DNA of 64,000 nt from Erysipelotrichaceae bacterium (lineage in GTDB: Bacteria > Bacillota_I > Bacilli_A > Erysipelotrichales > Erysipelotrichaceae): NCBI GenBank assembly GCA_017428765.1, contig JAFRQF010000026.1:1-64000 (forward strand), written 5' to 3'. Made by a program: the position numbers and the translations under genes. Positions within the stretch are counted from its first letter, which is position 1; each line of letters begins with the position of its first letter. This document shows positions 7,114 through 16,400 of this stretch, one piece after another. The notes under the pieces were generated by a model, which was given only the letters and a program-made list of their open reading frames with translations, was not told the DNA's origin and made no database searches.

Positions 7114-10100
7114 TCAGCTGATGATGTTGCCCGGGTCGTCGTTCAGGATATCGAGTATGGAAAGTTTTTCTTTCTTTCGATTCTGTTCTTCTTCCAGGAC
7201 TTTTCTGACTTCCAGCAGCTTCTCGTTGCACTCATATCTGAGTTCGAGTTCCTTGCCGGAGATGTCGTCATCGATCCTCTTGTATTCGCTAACCAGGCTC
7301 GCAAGTTCCGCATTCAGGATCTTGCGGTCACGGATCAGGGAATCGAAGCTTTCTTTCAGAGCCTTGGACTGCTCGGAGAACCTGTCTGCGCTTTCCTTGA
7401 GAGCTGTCTCATGGAGCTGCTGCAGGCGTCTCTTTTCTTCCTTGTAATCCGCAGTGACGTTGAGATCTTCATTGTACATGTTGTCGATGAATTTCTCCTG
7501 CTCACTCTTGGCTTTGCGGATGTCGGCATTCAGAGAATTCTGTCTGTCTCTTTCATCCTTCAGCATCGCCTCATATGCCTGAGAAAGACCCTGTATCTCT
7601 TCTTCATACTGTTTCAGTTTGTTCTGCTTGCCGATCTCGAGCTCGCCGATCTGCTTGGAGATCATATCGATCGAATCGTTTCGCTTGCCGGCCAGTCCCG
7701 CAAGGATCTCGCTGTGCGCTTTTTCAAGAGAATCGATCTTTTCTCTGAACAGTTTGGTTCTGGCAGCCAGGTCATCTTCACCGGACTGCTTGGCATCCTT
7801 GATGAGCTCCGGCCTGCTTCTTAACAGCGTATCGTATTCCGACATCGTCGAAGCGATCTGCGTCTTGATGTTGTAGACACGCTTGTTGTGGACATCCTGC
7901 AGTTCCTGCGATCTGTCCTGCAGCTGCTCGATCTGATCGGTGATGTTGTCGATGTAGTCTCTCGTGCTTCTCACAAGATCCTCAAGCGCGGTCTTCCTCT
8001 CGTTCTGGTAGGTCTCCAGCTTGGAGAGTTCGATGGCCTTCTTGTTTTCCAGATCGTTGATCTCATTTCTCAGATCATCGCATTTGCCGTTGACTTCACC
8101 GATGTATTTTTCGTATGCGTTCTTCTTTTCATTGAGCACGTTGGCATAGCCGTTCTTGATGTTTTCGATCTCAGAAGCGATCGCTTCCTTTTTACGGTCG
8201 AGTGTCATCGTGAGCTCATGACGCTTGAATTCATTGGCCTTGACGAGTTCATCGAGCTCCTGCTGGATGGACTTGGTCTGATCGAGTGCCGCATTGTAAC
8301 GTGAGATGCATTCTTTCTCCGTCACCTGCTTGCGGGCAGCGATCTCTTTGATCAGGGCATCGAGAGAATCCTTCTTGGTATCGAGTTCCTCGTTGAAGGA
8401 ACGGATCTTTTCGTCGTATTGCTTTTCGGTCTCGGACTGCTTGTCGCGGTACTGTCTTTGTACCTCGTCGTACTCGTCCTGCAGCTTGTCGGAAAGCCTC
8501 TTGAGTTCCATGGCATTGGTATCTTTGATCTGCTGCAGCTGCTCAGAGAGATCCTTACGGAAGTCTTCGAGTTCCTGCTGGCGTCTTTCGTATTCGCCCT
8601 GCAGTTCGTTTTCAAGATCCTGCGCCTCTTTCTTGCTGTGATCGAAGTTCTCCTGAGCAAGTCTGAGCTGCTCATCGGCAGCCGCCTTTTCTTCTTCGTT
8701 CTTGGCGACCTGCTGTGCCTGAGCATCGTCGATGCTGCTTCTTCTCAATGCGATCCTGGCAGCCGTATCGTTGTATTCACGCTGCTTGGCCGCATACTCA
8801 TCACGGATCTGCTGCAGCTGGCTGGACGGGATCGTCTCATATTCTTCGGTGATCTTTAACAGATCGTTCTCCTGCTTGGCAGCCATCTGGGAGAGCTTTT
8901 CATTGCGCTCGTCTTCCATCTGACGGATCCGGTCTTTGAATTCGGCTTCCTTGTCTTCCGTCTCTGCCTTGATGCGGGAGATCATCTCCAGAAGTCTGCT
9001 TCTTTCCTCGTTCATGGCCGCGATCTTATCGGAAGTCTGCGTATTGAGTTCTTCCAGCTTGCTGTCGATCGAGTCTTTCTCTTTTTCGTAAAGATCTTTC
9101 TTTTCTTCGTAACTGTTCTGGGCGGCTTTGATCTTTTCATCAAAGTCATACTCCAGTTTTGCCATCTCGCTGTTGTGGGCATCGAGAGCTTCCTTCAGCT
9201 GGCGCTCGTGCTCGACATCAGCTTCGTTGCGTCTGGCGGTGAATTCTTCTTCAAGTTCTTTCACCTTGTTTTCAAAGTCGGAATCGGCCTGTTCCCTTCT
9301 TGCAGAGAGCTCATCGATCTTCGACTTATAGACTCGGTTGTTTTCGGCGATCTGCGCTTCCAGTGCCGAAAGCTTGTTGGCCAGTTCGGTTCTTGCCTCA
9401 GCGGCGTTGTTGAGATAGGATTCCTTATCCTTTTCAAAGTTCAGGATCCTTGCCTGATAATCGCTGTAGTAGTTCTGGGCATCCTTTTCGATACGGATGA
9501 TCTCTTTGTTCATCGTACCGATCTGGTTCTTGGTATCCGAGATCTTGGAATCAAGATCGGAGCGGATCTGATAGTATTCCTCTCTTGTCTGAGCGAGCTT
9601 ACGGTCGTAGTCGTCCTTTCTTTCCTTGATCTGGTTTTCGTTATCGATCCTGGACTGCTCGAATTCCTTTTCCAGCAGAGTGCAGGTATCATCATATTTC
9701 CTGCTTAAGGAATCGGTCTCGGAGCGTATGCTGTCGACTTCGATCTGCATCTCCTTGAGTTTGTTTTTATAAAGCTCTTCGCGCTTGCCGAGACGTTCGC
9801 TGAGGAAGGCGTTGCGGCTTTCCAGCTGCTTTTCTTCCTCACTCAGCTGGTCGGTCAGCGTATTCAGATCGCTTTGATGTTTCGCTCTTTCTTCTTCCAG
9901 TTTCCTGTCGAGATCGGCAAAATAGGATTCATATCTTGCCCTCAGATCGTTTCGTAAGGAAGCGAGGTTCCTCTTGAGATCATCGTGCTTCTCGTTTTGC
10001 GAATCCTTGAGGAAGGCAAGGAGGTCATCGAGATCCTTGCTCTGCTTCTCGAATTCCTTCTTCTGTGCGGAAGCAGTGAGCTCGAGCTCTTCCTGCCTGC

Positions 10101-12387
10101 TGATGATCTGCGCATCGAGATCCTCATTCTCTTTCAAAAGTCTGTTTCTTTCCGCTTCAAAAGAAGACTGGGCGGCTTCATAGGACTTCTGATTCTCTTC
10201 CTTTGTTTTTTCCAGAGTCGAAAGGATATCGTCCTTCTTCTTCTTTAACGCATCAAGTTCATTCAGACAGCCGGTATAGATCGCCTGAACGCTTCCGACT
10301 TTATCGTCTTCCTGCACCTTGAGCTCGTGCATATCGTTATCATGGAGATCGGAAAGCTCTTTGAGCTTGTCCTCATGTTCTTTCCGTAAAGCGGACAGGG
10401 AAGCTTCCAGATCGCTGACCTGCTGCTGTCCCCTGCTGATGAGATCGGACTTCTTGTTTTCCAGTTCCGTTCTGACGTTGTTTCTCTCTTCGATCAGTTT
10501 CTCATAGCGCTCCTTCATCTGGTCCATACGCAGATTGAAGTCATCGCCCTGATCTTTCTTGGTCTGTCTGAGCTTGTTCAAAGAGACCTCGATCTCGTTC
10601 CTGTTCTGTTCGAAAGCGGAAACTTCTTTGTTTTCTTCTCTTTCGATCAGCTTGTTCTTGGTATCGATGATCGTTCTGACCTTTTCGTCGATCTGGTCTT
10701 TGCGTTTCCTGCTGAGCTTGGCAAAATCGGCATCCTTCTTTTCGAACGCCTTGACCTTATCCATGATCTTTGCCTTGTCGTTGGAGATCGACATCATCGT
10801 CTTCTCGTGGGAATCATCCAGAGAAAGCTTGAGGTCTTCGTATTCGCCGTTATAATCCTCGGTCTGCTTCTGGACCTGCGCGATCTGTTTGTTCATATCG
10901 CCGATCTGGTTTTTGGCATCGGCGATCTGTACTTCGATCGCTTCGATCCTGGAGGCATACTCTTTTTTTAAAGATGCGATCTCGTCTTCGTTTTTCTGAT
11001 TGATGTTCTTGACGATCTGCGCATTGGCTTTTTTGGTATCCTCGATCTTCTGTTTCAGAGAATCGAGTTTTTCTTCGTTGTCGTGATTCAAAGAGAAGAT
11101 CTCTTCTTCCAGCTGTTTGATCTGTTCATCGCTCTTGGCAGCCGAAACACGGTACTGTTCGTCACGGTTCTTAAAACGGTTGTCTAAGAATTCCTGACGG
11201 CTGGAGAGAAGTTCCTCTTCCTTGGAAAGGTTATAATTGAGGACTTCGAGTTCTTTATTGCGCTTTTCTCTTTCACCGGCAAATTCTTCATCGATCTTGC
11301 CGAGATACAGGTCATAAGTGTCCCTTACTTCCGGTTCGAGTTCATCGAGCTTGCCGCGCAAGACATCGAACTTCGTGTTCCTGGTATTGTTGAGCAGCCG
11401 GATCAGCTTGTCAAGGATCTCGGAAGTCTTCGTGAATTCTTCTTCTTTTGCCTTGGAATCGGCATTAAGTTCTTCGTTCCTTCTTGCGATATCGGCACTT
11501 AATTCTTCATTTTCCGAAAGGCTTCTCGTCTTTTCTTCTTCGTATCTTCTGCCAAGCTCTTCGTACTGTCTGGAATGATCGAGCTTCATCTGTTCGAGCT
11601 GGCGGATCCGCTCGTTCTTTTCCGACATCAGCGCTTTGATCTCGGAATTGAAATCGCTGAGCTTCTCTTTACGATCGGCGATCATTTCTTCCTGCAAGCG
11701 CCTTTCCGCTTTGAGTTTTTCTTCCTGCAGCGAGCTCAGTTCCCTGAGCGCTGCCTCATGATCGGCTTTGACATCGGCAAGAGCAGCTTCAAGCTTTTCA
11801 TTTTCCTGCTTGGCAAGCGCCTTTGCCTCATTGATCTGATCTTCGAGTTCGTTGCCTTCCGCATCGTTTTTCGCGAGAAGTTCATCGTGGGCGGCCTTGA
11901 TGGCTTCCATGCGTTCATTGAAAGCTTCCTCTTCCGCCTTCTTGGTGGCTCTGAGCTCTTTCAAGCGCCTTTCGATGTTCTTTCTCTTCTTATCAAAAGC
12001 CTCTTCATCTTCCTTTTCTTCCGAATCGACCAGGCTTTTCTTTTTCGCTTTCAGCGTGTCGATCTTGGAAAGGATCTGGGCATTGCGTTCCTCATGAAGC
12101 TGTTTGGCTTCTTCTTCCTCTTTGCGCAGCTTCTCAAGTTCTTTGGCGGTCTTCTTGTTTTTCTTCTCCAGGTCCTGATAAAAAGAATCCTGTCTGGCGT
12201 TCAAAGCAGCGATCTTCTTTTCATGATCCGCATCGGTCTTCTCGATCTCCGACATCGTCTCTGAGATCGACTCCGAGATCTGATTTATCTGTTTCTTTTT
12301 CTCTTCAATAAGCTTATCGAGCTCCTCAACTGTCATTGAGGAGGTTAACTGATCATCATTGTTCTTTTTTCCGCCAAAAAAATTCAT
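7114..12387 (-). CDS. Giant coiled-coil protein, function unknown
   Basis: This 1757-residue protein is almost entirely Glu/Lys/Gln/Leu heptad sequence from about residue 20 to the end. No signal peptide, membrane segment, Walker motif or cell-wall anchor is visible, so an SMC/Rad50 ATPase is excluded and a cytoplasmic filament or scaffold is more likely. It contains an internal duplication with a constant offset of about 460 residues: RKNIERRLKELRATKK near 136 matches RNEIEVSLNKLRQTKK near 596, and DAKNQIGDMNK near 490 matches DTKNQIGTMNK near 950. A short N-terminal MNFFGGKK head precedes the coil. It stands alone between htpG and the tRNA operon with its own terminator. I do not recognise an orthologue. 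Confidence 0.85.
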   Translation of the reverse strand: MNFFGGKKNNDDQLTSSMTVEELDKLIEEKKKQINQISESISETMSEIEKTDADHEKKIAALNARQDSFYQDLEKKNKKTAKELEKLRKEEEEAKQLHEERNAQILSKIDTLKAKKKSLVDSEEKEDEEAFDKKRKNIERRLKELRATKKAEEEAFNERMEAIKAAHDELLAKNDAEGNELEDQINEAKALAKQENEKLEAALADVKADHEAALRELSSLQEEKLKAERRLQEEMIADRKEKLSDFNSEIKALMSEKNERIRQLEQMKLDHSRQYEELGRRYEEEKTRSLSENEELSADIARRNEELNADSKAKEEEFTKTSEILDKLIRLLNNTRNTKFDVLRGKLDELEPEVRDTYDLYLGKIDEEFAGEREKRNKELEVLNYNLSKEEELLSSRQEFLDNRFKNRDEQYRVSAAKSDEQIKQLEEEIFSLNHDNEEKLDSLKQKIEDTKKANAQIVKNINQKNEDEIASLKKEYASRIEAIEVQIADAKNQIGDMNKQIAQVQKQTEDYNGEYEDLKLSLDDSHEKTMMSISNDKAKIMDKVKAFEKKDADFAKLSRKRKDQIDEKVRTIIDTKNKLIEREENKEVSAFEQNRNEIEVSLNKLRQTKKDQGDDFNLRMDQMKERYEKLIEERNNVRTELENKKSDLISRGQQQVSDLEASLSALRKEHEDKLKELSDLHDNDMHELKVQEDDKVGSVQAIYTGCLNELDALKKKKDDILSTLEKTKEENQKSYEAAQSSFEAERNRLLKENEDLDAQIISRQEELELTASAQKKEFEKQSKDLDDLLAFLKDSQNEKHDDLKRNLASLRNDLRARYESYFADLDRKLEEERAKHQSDLNTLTDQLSEEEKQLESRNAFLSERLGKREELYKNKLKEMQIEVDSIRSETDSLSRKYDDTCTLLEKEFEQSRIDNENQIKERKDDYDRKLAQTREEYYQIRSDLDSKISDTKNQIGTMNKEIIRIEKDAQNYYSDYQARILNFEKDKESYLNNAAEARTELANKLSALEAQIAENNRVYKSKIDELSARREQADSDFENKVKELEEEFTARRNEADVEHERQLKEALDAHNSEMAKLEYDFDEKIKAAQNSYEEKKDLYEKEKDSIDSKLEELNTQTSDKIAAMNEERSRLLEMISRIKAETEDKEAEFKDRIRQMEDERNEKLSQMAAKQENDLLKITEEYETIPSSQLQQIRDEYAAKQREYNDTAARIALRRSSIDDAQAQQVAKNEEEKAAADEQLRLAQENFDHSKKEAQDLENELQGEYERRQQELEDFRKDLSEQLQQIKDTNAMELKRLSDKLQDEYDEVQRQYRDKQSETEKQYDEKIRSFNEELDTKKDSLDALIKEIAARKQVTEKECISRYNAALDQTKSIQQELDELVKANEFKRHELTMTLDRKKEAIASEIENIKNGYANVLNEKKNAYEKYIGEVNGKCDDLRNEINDLENKKAIELSKLETYQNERKTALEDLVRSTRDYIDNITDQIEQLQDRSQELQDVHNKRVYNIKTQIASTMSEYDTLLRSRPELIKDAKQSGEDDLAARTKLFREKIDSLEKAHSEILAGLAGKRNDSIDMISKQIGELEIGKQNKLKQYEEEIQGLSQAYEAMLKDERDRQNSLNADIRKAKSEQEKFIDNMYNEDLNVTADYKEEKRRLQQLHETALKESADRFSEQSKALKESFDSLIRDRKILNAELASLVSEYKRIDDDISGKELELRYECNEKLLEVRKVLEEEQNRKKEKLSILDILNDDPGNIIS

Positions 12388-12465
12388 TGGAGACCTCCAA
12401 ATTCATACTATACAAAAATTATAACAAAGATAGGACCAAATTTAAACGTATCGAATTTTTTGCTG

Positions 12466-12494
12466 TTGCATTTTTAAATCTTTATTGCTAGAAT
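12466..12494 (+). promoter_or_regulatory. Promoter of the tRNA operon
   Basis: -35 TTGCAT (12466-12471), a 17-bp spacer and -10 TAGAAT (12489-12494) lie about 29 bp before the first tRNA gene, oriented towards it. Confidence 0.7.
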
Positions 12495-12522
12495 AAATAG
12501 GCACGGAATATTATTCGCACGC

Positions 12523-12596
12523 GGTTCCTTAGCCAAGTGGTAAGGCAATAGACTGCAACTCTGTGATCACCGGTTCGAATCTGGTAGGAACCTCCA
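12523..12596 (+). tRNA. tRNA-Cys(GCA)
   Basis: A cloverleaf with acceptor GGTTCCT/AGGAACC, anticodon GCA in ACTGCAACT, a GGTTCGAAT T-arm, and encoded CCA. Confidence 0.96.
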
Positions 12597-12601
12597 GCAA
12601 T

Positions 12602-12687
12602 GGGGATGTGGCGGAATGGTAGACGCGAGGGACTTAAAATCCCTTGGTAGAAATACCGTGTGGGTTCAACTCCCACCATCCCCACCA
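12602..12687 (+). tRNA. tRNA-Leu(TAA)
   Basis: A class II tRNA with a long variable arm, acceptor GGGGATG/CATCCCC, anticodon TAA in CTTAAAA, and encoded CCA. An 81-bp gap without a recognisable gene separates it from tRNA-Pro. Confidence 0.96.
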
Positions 12688-12768
12688 CTCTTTGCAGTGA
12701 TTCTGTGCTGCGCCAAATGCTCAACAGGCACGTTCTGCTGAGTGAATCCAACATTAGATCTCTCGTAT

Positions 12769-12845
12769 CGGGATGTAGCTCAGCTTGGTAGAGTGCTTGA
12801 TTTGGGATCAAGATGTCACAGGTTCGAATCCTGCCATCCCGACCA
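12769..12845 (+). tRNA. tRNA-Pro(TGG)
   Basis: Acceptor CGGGATG/CATCCCG, anticodon TGG in TTTGGGA, and encoded CCA. Confidence 0.96.
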
Positions 12846-12864
12846 TATTTGTTAGGCGCATGAT

Positions 12865-12941
12865 GGCGAGGTAGCTTAGTTGGCTAGAGCGATCGGTTCA
12901 TACCCGGTAGGTCGTGGGTTCGAGTCCCACCCTCGCTACCA
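12865..12941 (+). tRNA. tRNA-Met(CAT), elongator
   Basis: The anticodon is CAT in TTCATAC. The body (GGCGAGGTAGCTTAG start, GGTTCATACCC stem-loop) resembles Bacillus elongator tRNA-Met rather than the initiator. CCA is encoded. Confidence 0.9.
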
Positions 12942-12948
12942 CTTATTT

Positions 12949-13025
12949 GGACCCTTAGCTCAGTTGGTCAGAGCTACCGGCTCATAACCGGTTGGTCGAA
13001 GGTTCGAGTCCTTCAGGGTCCACCA
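12949..13025 (+). tRNA. tRNA-Ile2(CAT)
   Basis: The anticodon is CAT but the body (GGACCCTTAGCTCAG, GGCTCATAACC) matches the Firmicutes tRNA-Ile whose C34 is converted to lysidine by TilS. It therefore probably decodes AUA. Acceptor GGACCCT/AGGGTCC; CCA is encoded. Confidence 0.85.
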
Positions 13026-13035
13026 ATTAACTCAT

Positions 13036-13126
13036 GCAGGAGTACCCAAGTGGCTGAAGGGTCCGGTCTTGAAAACCGGTAGGTCATGCAAGTGGCGCCT
13101 GGGTTCGAATCCCAGCTCCTGCGCCA
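13036..13126 (+). tRNA. tRNA-Ser(TGA)
   Basis: A class II tRNA with a long variable arm, acceptor GCAGGAG/CTCCTGC, anticodon TGA in TCTTGAAAA, and encoded GCCA end. Confidence 0.96.
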
Positions 13127-13133
13127 TTCACAT

Positions 13134-13210
<77 letters not shown>

Positions 13211-13212
13211 AT

Positions 13213-13288
<76 letters not shown>

Positions 13289-13298
13289 TTTGATTGAA

Positions 13299-13325
13299 AA
13301 AGCCCTTAAATAAGGGCTTTTTTGA
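13299..13325 (+). terminator. Terminator after tRNA-Phe, phage-borne
   Basis: AAGCCCTTA and TAAGGGCTT form a 9-bp stem with an AA loop and a following T run. It lies inside the prophage boundary and now terminates the host tRNA operon. Confidence 0.9.
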
Positions 13326-13340
13326 TGCTTTTATCTATTT

Positions 13341-13364
13341 TGGGCACACTTTGGGTCCACTTTT
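13341..13364. repeat. Left integrase arm-type repeats
   Basis: Two adjacent copies read TGGGCACACTTT and TGGGTCCACTTTT. The second is identical to both repeats at 48853-48877 beside attR. Their position near both prophage ends and the arm-binding N terminus of the integrase suggest arm-type binding sites; binding itself is inferred. Confidence 0.75.
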
Positions 13365-13402
13365 ACCTAGGTTTTTGCGCTATATATTATATAAGGATAA
13401 GA

Positions 13403-13428
13403 AAAAGAGGCAGGTTTTACCCTGCCTC
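13403..13428 (-). terminator. Terminator ending the phage late operon
   Basis: GAGGCAGG and CCTGCCTC form an 8-bp stem with a 6-nt loop. On the minus strand a T5 run follows, directly beyond the stop codon of the giant gene. Confidence 0.9.
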
Positions 13429-13431
13429 GTA

Positions 13432-16400
13432 CTACATCTTGTTGATATTGGCCATGATTTTAGCAACCTGGTTCTTTGCATCACTCATGTCGGTGACACC
13501 TTTTAAAACATTGCTGTAATCAACCTTTTTACCGGAGATCGTGTTGTTTGCATTGATCTTCTTCAATACATTAATCAGCGCCTTTTTCAACTTCACAATC
13601 TGCTGCTGTTCCTTCTTAGATGTGGTTCCAGAAGAAGAACCGGATGATCCGTTTGAAGATCTCCCGGAAGAATTATAACTTGTGTTTTCCAATTGTACTG
13701 TCTCCCCTGTGCCAAAGTCCTGGCCAAACACTTTCTTATATGCCGCCGCTAGTTTCTCATATGAGTAACCGTATACTGTTTTGGTCAAACCAAAGTCTGA
13801 AGGCTTGAGATCGTTCTTCTTGATGTATTCATATACATCATCAAGAAGCCCCGCATCTGCATAAGCATCTGCAACTGACAGCGCTTTTGAATTACTTACG
13901 GTTTTTCCGTTTTCATCTTTTACCGCTGTAGCATTTGCGTTTGCAAATTTTAATGCAAGCTTTTCCTCATCGGATAAGTTCATCTCGTTTATCCTCTCTG
14001 CAAGAGCCCCGGAATAATAAGAGTCATACAGATAGTTTTGAGACTTCGCATCCAATCCGGAATTGCGGATCGCGTTTATCGTCGCAGCCTTATAGTCTGC
14101 CGTTTCACCTTCCGGCGTATCCGCCTTGATATCCTTGCGAATATTGGCGATCGCATTCTTGGTGTAGTAGTAATCGCTCTTCTGATCGGCATTGAGGCCG
14201 AGTGCATCCAGATCGCTTTCCTTATCTTGCTCAGATTTGGTCCATTCATCATTCCCGTTCTTGTAATATGAGATTCCGTTCACACTGCCGTAATAGGATC
14301 CCATATCAATTTGATCGTATGTATCTAAGCCAAGTTTCGCCAGGTCATCGATCTTGCGCTGAACTTCCCTTGCTTTATCGTATTTCTGAGCATCCGTCAA
14401 AGAATCATCTTTATAGATGGATCTTCTTTCCGCATACAGATCATTCATCTGTTTTTGGATCGAATTGATATACTTGCTGGCAAGTATAGATTCATCTGAC
14501 GCGTGTTCTTTTTGAGCCATCGCCGTTAGTTCCTCATCAAGAGTAAAGAAATCGGTCACATCCTGGTTCTTGAAAACACTGTCGGTTGTAAACTTATCGA
14601 CCACAGGTGACAGAAGCGCACTGGTGGCTTTTCCTCTTAAGGTTCCATCATCCAGTCTTGTTTCCGCCTTCTGCGTCAGCATTGGAAGAATCGCATCTCC
14701 TGCTCCTCCTGAATACTGATCAATCAGATAATTAATCTTCTTCGGTGAATAATTCAGCTTTTCCCCAAGCCAGATTGAAATTAGATCGGTCGATTCATCA
14801 TACTGATCGGCAGGATCTTTTTTCTGCATATAGGTCGATACGATCGGATCGCCATACCAGGCTTCGTTCTTGACCATCTGCATCACCGGCGAAAGGATAT
14901 TGTTGCCTCCGACATCATTGATACCTATCTGTTCCCAGACATTCAGCAATGAATCAAGAGTATTCTCCCATACCTTTTTCGCTTTCTTCGCAGCAGAATC
15001 ATCGCTTGCAAGTTCGACGCCGTTTTCATAAAGCCCGGTCATAATTCCCTGATATGCATTGGCGATTCTGCCCTTAGGGATTCTGACGAACTTGCCATCG
15101 TCGTACTTCCAGAGTATGTAGTAATTATCTTTGATATAGTCTGACAGTTTGTCATAGTCCTCGTCATCCTTGTGCAACAGCCCATTGAGGATTACAAGAG
15201 GAATTCCGGAAAGAAGCGTCGCCTTTGTCATATAAGAAACAATGCCCTTCCAGCCTCTTGAATCATACGCGTCCTCGATGTTTCTGATCTGTTTATCAAA
15301 ACCCTGGATTGATGCGTTAAGGAAATTGAAACCGTTGCGGTTGAGCCACTTGGCGTAATCACCACCTCGCTTGAAATTGGTGGTAACTTCAGCAGCGTTG
15401 TACATCGCTGCCTCGATCGAATCGCCATGATCAAGAGAGGACATGAATTCCGCAAGTCTCGGTGCCATTTCTACGAGCTGGTTGAACTTTACGAAATTGC
15501 CGATCGTTGCATTATAGAACTTGCCATGATCGTTCTGATTGACTCCGGCCTCGGATGAATATGTCTGGTATTCACCGCCGTTGGCCTTGTAGATTCTTGC
15601 CATCTGGCCGTTTGTGATCAGCTCTTTATAAGCTCTTGGCAGGTTGAAATACGTGTCTCTTGCATACTTCGAATTGAAACCGATGTCCTGGAAGTCTTTG
15701 AAACCGTTGGTCAGCCAGAACACCGGGTTTGCGCCGGTGATCATATTTGTCCTAAGTTTCGTAGCCCAAGCCACAAACGGAACATTTGCCGGCAGATCAA
15801 ACGGAGTCTGCGTAGGACCGAGAGCATCGTAGATATGTGCCGGGATTTCAACGATGTGCCGATCGCCCTGTTCATACCATATTAATGTTGCTGGCGTATA
15901 TTCGTCTGCTTCCTGTACCACCGCTTCTTCGCCTTGAATAATGTTTTCATCAAAGCTTCGATCTTCATTGAAAAGATTCGTTGGAGAACGGGAAGCTCTG
16001 ACATACTCTTTTGCAAACTTGTTGAATAACGAAGATTTGTAGATCTGTTTCGTGTGTTCAGCCATTGCATAATCCAAAGGCTGAATCGGGCTTGAACCGC
16101 CTGTACGCTCATACAGCGTTCCTTTATTGGAACTAGTTACCTTCGGATCTGCTGTTTCCAAAACACTTCTTTCATCCACTTTTTCCATGGCTCGTTTTGT
16201 CGGAACATAATGCGGATACATCTCTTTCCATCTGTTAGCAGTTTCCTGGCTGATAACTCCACTATCCACTTGCCTTTGAAGCAGAACATCGTTGAAGTCA
16301 TAATACTTTTGGGCTATGTTCTTCCATTCCGGATGAAGCAGCTCATACTGATTTACGATTTCCTGCGACTTGATCGAAGGGAATCCAAAGAAGACGTCCT

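Noticed and set aside
11575..12264. Long plus-strand open frames inside the coiled-coil gene
   Set aside because: They are antisense shadows of a Glu/Lys-rich gene (giving Phe/Leu-rich sequence) without ribosome binding sites.
7114..12387. The giant coiled coil as an SMC or Rad50 protein
   Set aside because: No Walker A, ABC signature or hinge is visible at either end.
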